Source of the DNA: Epiperipatus broadwayi | Lineage: Eukaryota > Onychophora > Udeonychophora > Euonychophora > Peripatidae | Assembly (NCBI GenBank): GCA_028023455.1 | Contig: JAQFVV010006273.1 | Coordinates: 1,304,001-1,368,000 of the forward strand | DNA length: 64,000 nt | Direction of reading: 5' to 3' | Shown: positions 26,519 to 36,695 of the stretch, piece by piece | Numbering within the stretch: position 1 is the first letter of the stretch | Layout of the letters: each line of letters starts with the position of its first letter | The notes under the pieces: generated by a model | Database searches by the model: none | Seen by the model: only the letters and a program-made list of their open reading frames with translations | Told to the model about the DNA's origin: nothing | Position numbers and translations under genes: made by a program

Positions 26519-28050
26519 GCAATTTTCCAAAGATTAAAAAAACACAGTGGCTGTATGAGGATGCTAACAGGCACATAGTCTAACATCAGATTGTGTGGAA
26601 AATTCAACAATCATAATGATTATTTATTTACGCAAGACAATCAAATAGATTTTAAAATATAATCTTTCTTGGACTTTGTACCAAATGAATACTAAATTAT
26701 AAACTAAATTAAAACAAAGATACTCGAGTATTGTTATAAATTTTTATTATATTCATTTTCACTCTTACTACTTTATTAATCCCCTTTGTTGAAACATTCA
26801 AGGATAACGCGACTCTTTTAATAAAAGACAAATACGAACTTAATTTTAATTCCATTCCTTTTTCATTTTAAATTCTACTCACTATTAACATTTTATAGCT
26901 TTCCCGAGGTAACACGCAACACACAACTATCTATTTGGACAGGTCTCAAGCCTGTCATTAATAGTAATTGTGCATTGCATGTTACCTCGGGAAAGCTACA
27001 AAATGTTAATAATGAGAATTTAAAATGAAAAAGGAATAGTATTAAACTTAAATTTGTATGTCTTTTATCAAAAGATTCGAATCAGCCTTGAAGCTTTCAA
27101 CAAAAAGAATTGGAAAAGTATTAGAAGTGAAAATGAATATAATAAAAATTTATAACCATATAATTTAGTATTCATTTGGTACAAATAAAGTTCAAAAAAG
27201 ATTATATCTTAAAATCTATTTGGTGATTGTCATACATAAATAATCACTGATTGTTATAATCACTGATTGTTGAATTTTCTTCACAATCTGGTGCTAGGCT
27301 ATATGCCTAATGGCACCCTCATATGGCCACCATATTTTTGTAATCTTTGAAAAATTGCAAAATGTAATGGAATATAGGGTAGAGAAAGTTAGAAAATGGC
27401 ACACAATGTGGGACACATTAATGTAGTAAATGACCAGAAGTGAGGGTCTAGAAGTAGTTGAGGGAGGTTCAGGTGTATTCCAAGGGGGAAATGTTTTTGA
27501 GTTTTGAGAGTTTGAAAATATTTTTTTATAGATATAAGAATATTGATCACCAACAGAAAATTGGAAAATGGCACCCATGTTGGGTGCCATTATCTAACTT
27601 TCACTTTCTCTACCCTATGTGCGTCTACATTATTGCACTATCCACAATTTTCCAAAGATTACAAAAATAAGATGGTCATACAATGAGCCACTAAATATAT
27701 AGCCTAGCACCAGACTGCAAAAAATGTTCAGCAATCCTAATGATTATTTATTTATGTACGGCAATGACCAAATAGATTTTAAGTTGTAATCTTTCTTGGA
27801 CTATTTGTACCAAATGAATACTAAATTAGTAAACTAACAAACTAAATTAAAACAGATACTCAAATATAGCTTTATAACTTTTATTATATTCACTTTCATT
27901 TAAAACACTTATCGAATCCCCTTTGAAAGCATTCTAGACTGACTCGATCTCAGTTTTAACACAAAATACAAGCTTACTTTTAATTCCATTCATTTTCAAT
28001 TTAATATTATTCATTATTAACATTTTATAGCTTTACTGAGGTAATATGCA
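26519..28050. repeat. Chain of inverted repeats in + - + order
   Basis: One unit of about 400 bp occurs three times: 26,519-26,920 (plus), 26,976-27,365 (minus) and about 27,640-28,050 (plus). Shared words include CAATTTTCCAAAGATTA, TACCAAATGAATACTAAATT and TAACATTTTATAGCTTT. The first two copies form a palindrome around a 55-bp loop and contain the exact pair TTTCCCGAGGTAAC / GTTACCTCGGGAAA. The second and third copies are joined by an additional inverted pair, 27,307-27,402 and 27,575-27,670 (TAGGGTAGAGAAAGTTA type). Open frames of 61-98 codons here arise from the repeats. The composition and hairpins suggest a foldback-type DNA transposon. Confidence 0.75.
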
Positions 28051-29446
28051 ACTCCTATGAACAACACAACCGGATTTATTCTGGGGATTTGTTCAAATAG
28101 GTATGCTTTAGTTGACTTAAGTTAATAATAAGCCTTTATTAAGCACCAATTTAAATCCTCAACCCTCTATGATACATAATTAAATTTTAACCTTAAGTGA
28201 TGGCATAAATGAATGTTGTTTGCTTACAGCCATCAGGGCATCCATTTCCTGTACACCAGGTTCCAACATAAGGTTCCTGTGTTTGCTTATCATTGGAACA
28301 CTGAACAACTAACCCCCCCTAACCATCATTTCACTTTCAAGATCAAAAAGTAAACATTTTGAGGAATTTAATCTCATTCTTACATTTGAATATAACAAAA
28401 AAATATACATAAATAAAAGAACACACTTAAGTAATCCATCACTATATCCTTGTTTCAATTAAGTTAACTAGCATAATAAAATCTCTATTTATAATCTCGC
28501 ATTCTATAGTTGAAACATTGAACACAATTAATGGAATCTAAATTTCTATTGTACAAATTGGAATAAAAGTTCATTACATAACAGTTCATAGTTACCCTGA
28601 TCGATCAGTGTTTCAACTTTGTCCAGGTGATCAAAGTTCTGATATGTTGGTGTAAATCCTGTCTGCTATCCATTAGCTTTTCTTGACATCCTTGGCTAGC
28701 TGGTTAAATTCTCTTGTCCATGGTTGATAATTGCTTGGGTGGCTTCAGATGTGGTAGGGAGACTATTTCCCGAGGGTAAAGTTTTTTAAATGTTCTCTAG
28801 CCAGAGAGCATTTTCTTGGTGCTGGTTAACACTATTTTCTAGCAAGTTTTGGATTTACAATGCTTTTTTAAGAAAAATGGTCCTTACTGACTTAACAAAA
28901 AAAAAAAAACGCTGCAATTTATAAGTTTTGTTGACAACAGGATTTACACTTAGTGGTTTATTTTTAGACACATTTTTCAATTTCCAAATTGACTTTTTTT
29001 TGGTCATTTACTTTTTTTTTAATCAGTGGAAAATTCTTGTTTAATGAGCATAGTAGATCATCACCTCTAGTGATATATTTAATTACAAATATTTTTAGTA
29101 TCATGAATTTCAACAATAAAGTTAATTGCACAAACTAATTTTTATCCCCCCCCCCTACAACCCATTATCTTCCAAGAATTACAATTTAAAACACAAAAGA
29201 AAAACTTTAGCAAAAACTCAAGATCTATTTTTATCTTGATTTTCAGATAAAGAATTAATTATAATGAAGAAATTCTGATTTCTTCACAATAAGAAAAAAA
29301 AACTTTTAAGAAAGATTTAAAAGATTAAAATGTTATATATTTTTAATAAAACTTCTTTAAACCTAACTCAAAATTAAATATATATTTACCGATGAGGTGG
29401 CAAAAAATACTACCTCAACATTAAAAAAAAAAGAAATTAAAATAAC
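28051..29446. other. Intronic DNA, possible retroelement debris, unassigned
   Basis: Positions 28,200-28,320 and 28,560-28,860 are richer in G and C than their surroundings and look like remnants of an inserted element. No domain could be named on either strand. The rest is A+T-rich intron leading to the donor of the exon at 29,447. Confidence 0.35.
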
Positions 29447-29597
29447 CTTGAACATCTTGCTGGAGAATTTCTTGAAATGGAGGAAAGAGTGTTTCTTCAA
29501 AAATAGCCACAGCAGCTTTATTAGTTTTGCAAGTAATACGAACAGCTAAACTAATACTTTCAAATAAATAATGGTTAAAATGAGGTTTGCTGGGGTT
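29447..29597 (-). CDS. CSE1L: Exportin-2 (CSE1L/CAS) internal exon, third of five
   Basis: This 151-nt exon encodes NPSKPHFNHYLFESISLAVR, then ITCKTNKAAVAIFEETLFPP, then FQEILQQDVQ plus one base. The NPSKPHFNHY and EILQ-DVQEF stretches are hallmark exportin-2 sequence. The acceptor is TATAG before AACCCCAGC. The donor is CAAG followed by GTTATT, a GT donor with weak downstream match. It starts on a codon boundary, as the preceding exon demands, and its last G joins AA of the next exon to make the Glu of QEF. A 13,599-bp intron follows and a 12,146-bp intron precedes it. No defects are seen. Confidence 0.96.
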
Positions 29598-30213
29598 CTA
29601 TATAAAACAAAATAAATTTTAAAAATAAAATTTAATTATTAAAATAAGTAACAATATATATAATCTATTTCAAGCTATAGATAAATGATATTAAATAATA
29701 ATAATTAAAAATTTTAATAGAATAATTTAGCCTACAAAATAAAATATTTAAATAAAACTTATAATCGATGTAACAAAAATACATGTCCGAATCTCTTGAT
29801 ATTGTAATATGTTCATAGACTGTTTGTAATAGTTATAATAGTGTGAGCTTATATATATATGTACTTATTTGATTGTAAATAAATATATCTTATTTAATGT
29901 AATTAGTCATACAACATATAAATTTACCCCTCAATAAGATTGCTCTAGAAATTTACATACTATAAGCATGCATACAACTTAATAAATATATGTTAAAATA
30001 TTCAGAATAATGCAGAAAATGGACTGACATAAAAGCTGCATATATATATAGATAGATAAAATAAAACTTTTACCACATATCTATTGATAAATCATTTTTG
30101 TCTGTAATATGAATTCTTTAACAAGATAGATTTTTACATTAAGTTTACATTTTATAAATAAATTACATGTTAACAGGTAATTTAAGATAGTTTGTGGATA
30201 GTGTATATATATA
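29598..30213. other. Intronic A+T-rich DNA, nothing recognised
   Basis: This is intron adjacent to an exportin-2 acceptor. It contains short TA-rich microsatellite runs and nothing else that could be recognised. Confidence 0.5.
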
Positions 30214-31181
30214 TACACCTGGGTCTCGTTTTTTGCGGATTACTTTAATGCGATTTTGAAGTTATGCGATTCATGTTTCTTCTTAATATCTTTCATATTT
30301 CACTATATTTATTAAATATCAAAAAATTTAAATTATTAATAACTTATTTTGACTCAAAATACTTTTTTTTTTCAAAAATATAAAGTTAATGCAGCTAACG
30401 TGAATATGGCCTGAAGCTGTATTTAGAATTTCTTCTATGTGAATAACCTATTTATACTAATGAGTAAATAATAATAATAGATTTATACTTACATATAAAA
30501 ATATCGCAATAAATATTCAAAAAATTTAAACTTTTAAAATGTATTTTGTTATATATAACAGAAATAAATAATCTTTTAGATTTTTAAAATAAAAAACGAA
30601 GATTTTATAAACTGAAAATAATCTTTCTAATGATAATGTATAATCTTTTTTGTTTTGATTGCAGATCTCATTTTTTTAATATAGAAACCGAAAACCATTA
30701 ACACAGCACAAGACTGAAAATGGCGATAGTTGTACATCACATCACGAATAAAAATAAAGTGGCTAACAGGTTTCTATGGGCATAATTGCCGAGAGATTCT
30801 TGATTTCGTTTAAGGAGAGGCCACAATACATCACATCACATCGAATCTGATTTCTTACCAGTTTACAAACGAATGCTAGCGGTAATGATTAAACTATGTA
30901 TGAAAAATGTAAAATTAAATACTGTAGTAATAAAAAAAGTTTGTCTTGTATTAATTTTTTTCAAATATTTGAAATTTTTTATTAGTCATACTTTATTTGC
31001 TTATTTTTTAATGCAAATTTTAAAGTAATTTTTCTTTGTTGCTTTGCTTTTATGTGAATTCTGAAAATTACAACCCCTATCCCCCATTTTTCAAGGTAAA
31101 TTAAGTCTATTTTTGTGCGATTTTTTTTAATGCGGGTTTTCTGAGGAACCTAACTACCACATAAAACGAGACCCAGGTGTA
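30214..31181. mobile_element. Tigger/pogo-like non-autonomous DNA transposon
   Basis: The terminal inverted repeats start CACCTGGGTCTCGTTTT at 30,216 and, on the other strand, at 31,179. They are perfect for 17 bp and then diverge. TA on each side (30,214-30,215 and 31,180-31,181) is the target duplication used by the Tc1/mariner superfamily. Subterminal stretches TTTAATGCGATTTTGAAG and TTTTAATGCGGGTTTT resemble the ends of Tigger/pogo elements. The 964-bp element has no transposase. It carries a LINE tail at 30,753-30,842, so it hosted a later insertion or was captured with one. Confidence 0.8.
30753..30842 (+). mobile_element. Very short LINE 3' tail (about 90 bp)
   Basis: This stretch matches 44,959-45,050, the 3' end of another LINE fragment. 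Shared words include AATAAAGTGGCTAACAGGTT and GGGCATAATTGC, ending in (ACATC)n. It is an extreme 5' truncation containing only the 3' untranslated tail. Flanking CACATCACGAAT (left) and CACATCGAAT (right) may be remains of a target-site duplication, but the tail repeat makes this ambiguous. Confidence 0.75.
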
Positions 31182-32229
31182 TTTTTAAAAAAGTTTTTTC
31201 TTTTTTACACAATGTTAAAGTTATTTAATCTGTATTTTTAATATATGCAATCATATATGTATATAATTGATTTTTTTCTTTTTTCTTGTTTATAATTTTT
31301 CTATTTTAAAATTGTTAAAATATTATTTTAAAATTTAACTGTGGAAATTATAATCTTTCTTTCCATTCTAAATCTAATTGCATCACATATACATTATTTA
31401 TATATATAACTATGAGTTCCCAGATGTATAAAAGAGTTTCAAATTGTTTAGAATCACACTAAATCACAGGTTGTATAATAAAAGGGAATAAAATTATTTG
31501 AAGAAAAATGTAAATGCAAATTAGTCCTTCTTTGATAACTGGCATCTGAGAAATAAACAGCATTGTACTTTTAAAATAAAGTTGATTTTTCACTAATCAA
31601 TATTTCTTTTTTGAATGGCTGATTCAGAGAAAATAAGTAATAGCATTTACTGTCAAGAAAATATAACTAGTTCATCAATATTTCTTTACCAATATTATAT
31701 TTTGAATATTCAAACTATGTTCATTGATGAAGATGATGGTTCTAACAATTACCCAAATAATAAACAATAATGTGATATAAAAAGGTTGGATTGTGCTAAC
31801 GATTAAGTACTTTATAAGCTTATAATGTAATATAATGATCTTTGTTTCATTATATAATAGCAACCAAGTCAGGTGGATTTGATGTTCAATAAATTGTTTA
31901 TATAACATTCTATAATTTATACTCTTTTAAAAAGAAGTAAACACCATATTTTTGTTCCCTGGCAATTTATTATCTATATTAAATTATTAATAATAATAAA
32001 AAACAAAATAGAATTATCTAAATTTAGACCACTGTTTTTAATTGAGTATGCATAACACAAATGGCAATGAAAAAAAAAAATTGATGTTTCAAAAGTTTGA
32101 TAATTTTTATTTAAAACAGAAAAATAGATAAGATGAACAAAAGACAGAATATATAGCAAAGAGAGAAACAGATTTAACAACAGAAAAATGGTTGGAGTAG
32201 GAACGTAGAGATAGAAGTACTTCAACAGA
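31182..32229. other. Intronic A+T-rich DNA, nothing recognised
   Basis: This is A+T-rich intron. Minus-strand open frames of 77-109 codons from here to 32,921 are T-rich low-complexity readings, antisense to A-rich sequence, and are not genes. Confidence 0.5.
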
Positions 32230-33840
32230 TAAGATATCAGGTATTTAATAGAATTAGAAATATTATTGAGGTGGGGGGGATTAATGAGTGAAATGGTGGA
32301 TGAGAATGAAAAGAGATTAATTGATAGGGATGATATATTATAAAGATAGAAATAATATCTTCAATGTCTAGAGAAAAAAAGATGTAATTGTGAACAATTG
32401 AAGATGAACAAATATGGAAATGTTGACAGAAAAAAATAATTAAATCAATTAAAGACATAAAAAATGAGAAAGGTGTCAGATTTGATATATCTAGAGAATT
32501 TTTGAAATAATTGAAAGTCACTACTATGAAGAAAATTGTAGGACTGTGCAATTTAATATATAATGAGTTTGGTTTAAAAATTTATTAAGAACTATACTAA
32601 TTCCAATTGTTTAAAAAAAAAAAACCTGCTAAATGTTATAGAATACAGGTCAATAAGTCTGTAACATAATGCTTCAAAAAAATATTGAGTACGATAGAAT
32701 ATTATATTTAAGAAGAACAGTTTGGTTTTCAGCGAAAAAAGTGCAACAGATACTATTGATGTGATTAGAATGATTGCAGAGATATAGTAAAAAAGTATAA
32801 AGAAATTAATATAAGTTTTGTGGATTTGAAAAAACCCATTTGATAGAATAATGTGGAGGAAATTTATGATTACCTTGAAAAATATTCTGAAAAGAGATAA
32901 AATTGATTTGTATTGGGACAAAGAAAAATAATCAGACTGGAAAAAAAATGAAAAAAAATAATAGAGGAGTTAAACAAACTTTTTAATGTTTATTTAGATG
33001 ATAAATATTTAAACTGTTGAAGGAGCTAATATTGGAAGCAAAATAAAAAATGTATAAGATTTTGAGATGATATGACTTTTATAACCAAGGATGAAAAAAA
33101 TCCCTAGAATATATTGAATAAATTGGAGAAAAGATGTATAAAATATGGAATGAAGAATAATGCCAAGAAAACCAAATGTTTATGGATACAAAGAAATATA
33201 GACAAAATATAAATTAATATTCACGATAAAATAGTTTAACAGGTGAATGGATTTAGATAGTTGGGTAACCGGTTGAAAGAGGCTGGAAAAAGGAAAGATG
33301 AAATTAAAAAAATAGCATTGTAAAAAAAGCATTTATTAAGAGAAAGAAAATATTTTGTCTACTTTTAAAGAGAATTAAGGAAAATATTAATTAAGTACTA
33401 AGTGTGGAGTGTATTATAATGAGATTGCAAAACATGAACAATGAGTAAAAGAATTACGAACGGATTGGAAGTCTTTGAGATATGGAAAAGAATGGAGAAA
33501 ATTAGCTGGACGAAAAAATGACAAATAAGAAAATTTTGGAACAAGTAAATAAAAAAAGATTTGTTGAGGTAATTAGATAGAAAGAGAAATTGGATTAGAC
33601 ATACATTAATTATAAAAAAATAATTTCATGAAGGATGTTTTGAAAGGAATGCCAAATGGAAACAACAAGAAAAAAGGGAGAAGATTAATTTGTTGGATGA
33701 TACAAGAGATGAGAAATGATATGTGGAATTGAAGATCTAAACAAGGAACAGGAACAGAATAAAGGAGTTGGTTATGTGACTGGTCTTTGCCCTATTTATA
33801 GAAAAGAGCACTATTAGGATACAAACCAGGGTCCATAAAA
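32230..33840 (+). mobile_element. Heavily decayed LINE, reverse transcriptase region
   Basis: The plus strand retains a non-LTR reverse transcriptase in fragments across all three frames. Near 32,640-32,670 is a degraded N-Y-R-P-I-S-L motif (EYRSISL). Near 32,720 is QFGFQ. Near 32,815-32,860 is FVDLKKPFDRIMW (palm motif A). Near 33,065 is DDMTFI (YADD box). At 33,280-33,380 is KKAFIKRKKIFCLL, and at 33,590-33,680 a C-terminal stretch including MKDVLKGMPNG. The order matches arthropod endonuclease/reverse-transcriptase LINEs distinct from the RTE copies in this window. Stops and frameshifts are frequent, so it is old. Boundaries are approximate. Confidence 0.72.
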
Positions 33841-34917
33841 CATTAATAATATTGGCAGAATGATTGTGATAATCTAATATTTTGATATTTAAGCAATTTC
33901 ATATTGAATTTAGTTCATGCCAAATTTAATGTTAATCCCAATCACCTTATCTTGGATATCTAGTAAATAATAATTTATCCAACCTTGATATGGATTATAT
34001 CTATGTGGCTGGTGATCAAGATTTTACAAATTTAAGGTTGCTTTTCAACAATTAATAGATATTGCATACAAAAACTATATCATGCTTTTCTTATAGAATG
34101 CATCTAATCAAGATATATTAAAAAAAATATAGAAACATAAACAAATGCAAATTTTGTCAATGAATCTTGACAGACAAAAATCTTAGAGGTCTTTAATCTA
34201 TGGTGCCAGTTACATACGTAAAGCTTCTCTTCACCTACAATTATATCAATTATGAACAATAACTTTGTTTACACAATTATAAATATCTTAAAAATCTATT
34301 ATCAATATCCATTTAAATAATCTGATTCTTGTGCACCTCCAACATTATCTTGAATCAGTAAAACATATTAAATAAAGGTTTCATTATCCAATTGGAATTG
34401 ATTACATGGAATAGAATCTTAGTTTATATATTTATCAACTTTTTGAGGATTAGTATATGTTCTTTATTTATTACAAACAGATTATTCTTATCCTATTACT
34501 GCTTATCAAATGACACTATTTAGGTACTGTATAAATAACATATATACTCATTCCCACGTTTTGCACTTGTCCTTACTACTTCTTGCAAAGTAAATTTCCA
34601 GGCAACTGCATCAATAGCATATCACACTTTCTCATATAATAATGTACTAGAATAACATCTTTGAGTCCATCTTACTAAAACATCTTCGAGATTTAAGGAT
34701 AGAGTTAATTCACAGTTCCTTCAATTCGATAAAATATAAAAGGGCATATTTAATACTAGAATATGTTCCTAACAATCTTCTACAATAAACAAGGCAAACT
34801 TGTCAATAATCTTATCTTGAATTCCATAGATTGTTGCATTTAGACACAATATAATTTTAGTATATACACCCTCTCCTCATTCTGTACTTGTATGTACACT
34901 ATTACCTGTCATATTTC
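33841..34917. other. Intronic DNA with a diverged internal tandem pair
   Basis: No coding similarity was recognised. Positions near 34,540 and 34,857 share a diverged motif (TATATAC(T/A)C followed by TTTTGCACTTGT or TCTGTACTTGT), suggesting a tandem pair about 315 bp apart, possibly long-terminal-repeat debris next to the Gypsy gag relic. Confidence 0.35.
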
Positions 34918-36695
34918 AACCTAACTTCAAATAATGAACTAGTCCAGATTCTTTCTTATCGCAATCGAATTGAGCATTCATTGTCATTAACCAATGTGTA
35001 CAGATAACAATAACATACAGACAACAGCAAAAACAGGCCAAATGGCAATGATGCACCCTGAATATTAATGTTTCTGTTAAGGTTGGGATCTGGCAAGAAA
35101 TAGTCTTTTTACTCATTCTTGATTTATTTGAGCTGTCAGTGGTTGCTTGACCAACCCAGTGTTCTGATCAATGCTTTGAATATTATAATTTATTTTTTTC
35201 AATGGCTTTGCTTGACTAGTTGTTGATTCTGATAGTATTACTTGAGACAAAGCCGATTCAAAAGTTTATTTATTCCGTAGATAAAACGATCTTGAAAGTT
35301 GCATTAAGGAAGTCTTTAAAATTGCATTTCAAGGCTAATGAATGAATTCTAACAGCAAAATCTCTGGATTTTTTCCATTCCTCTTGGACATAAAGATTAA
35401 AATAATATTTCTGCATTATCCTTAGGGGGTTTAGGAGTAAAAAAGTTGGTTAGTAGAGATAATGTCTTGTCAAAATTTACGTCAGCCAGTATTTCTAATG
35501 TTTATAATTTAAGGACCTTGTAAGTCTGGGATTCGATTATTAACATAAGTGTGGCTAATTTCAACTTGGGCCTTTTGATCTTGCTCTGTGTAGGCCGGAT
35601 CGAATGCTCCAAATGAGCCAATATTAGTCATTCTATTATTATTCTTCTCTTTATAACATGACAGAAAAAATTTATTTATTAATTTATGTGAGTCGGAATG
35701 ATCTTTTAATGTTTATTTGATGAGTTACTGTTTGCATAACTATCAATTTCTGACAAAGACAAAATCTATCAACCCATTGGGGGAAGTTTCTGTCTTTATT
35801 ATTAGAGTAACCACTTTTGATTGATTTTCCAAATTTCATTGATATGCCAATAATGTTTGAATCAATTTTTCTGAAAGATAATAAAATCTAATGATCTGCA
35901 AGGGCAAGATTTTGTTGTTTGAATACTTTTTCCAGTTGCAGAGGGAAATTTTTTTTTTTATCCTGTCGATTGTGGTAAATCTGTTGTGTTTAGTCTGGAT
36001 TACACATATAAACCCAAACAAGTTTACATACATTTTAATAATACATTTATTAGTAATACAAATATACACTGAATTTCTAATATATTTACAATATTTACAG
36101 ATTTAATTAAGTAATGATGGAAATACTCCGTTTGCTACTCTCTAGCAGAGACAGCTATTAGTTCTAATGTGAACTGTTGAAGAAAGGACTGTATGTGCCC
36201 TTACTTGACAACATGCCTCATGAATAGGTATTTCCCTACCCACTTCCAGCTTTATTTACAGCTTGCCTCGTGTCAGCTTTGGTTCCGGCGGTTTCCGGTC
36301 CTAAACACGGACTTGCCTTGCTGCTTTAACCATTAGCTTAAAGTTATAGGCTAGAGAACGATCACTGCTGTTCAGGTTAGCAGGAGTTTCTCTCAATCGT
36401 ATATGGAAAATTAAGCTACTGTTATTCAGGTTTGACAGTCGTTCTCTTTGGAGAGTGCATACTGTCTTATAGAATGACAGACATTCTCTACCTTATCTTC
36501 AAAAAGGCTGACTATTTATTGCCAGTTCCACAACCTTAATGGAAACAATTGAATTCATGAGCATCACTGCCTATTGACTTGTTCTTGCCATTGACTGTGC
36601 GTTATCTTTATGCAAACACATTGGTTAGCGACAATGAATGCTCAATCTTATCACAATAAGGAATCAGGACTAGTTCATTATTTGAAGGCAAGATG
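34918..36695 (-). mobile_element. Gypsy-type gag relic between inverted segments
   Basis: On the minus strand, 35,250-35,640 gives gag-like peptides: EQDQKAQVEISHTYVNNRI, then VQEEWKKSRDFAVRIHSLA, then LKCNFKDFLNATFK. This resembles the capsid-like retrotransposon gag pattern EEW...VRL.SLA..C.F.DFL. The 5'-side sequence (36,120-36,500) is GC-richer and could be leader or LTR. Unusually, about 34,918-35,110 is an imperfect reverse complement of about 36,520-36,695 (TTCAAATAATGAACTAGTCC and GAGCATTCATTGTC shared), so the fragment is bounded by inverted, not direct, repeats. No pol domain is present. Confidence 0.6.

Noticed and set aside
27294-27590. 98-codon minus-strand frame
   Set aside because: It falls in the inverted-repeat chain and overlaps another frame of the same repeat.
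31675-32921. Four T-rich minus-strand frames resembling membrane proteins
   Set aside because: Low-complexity antisense of A-rich DNA; the plus strand of the right part is a decayed LINE.
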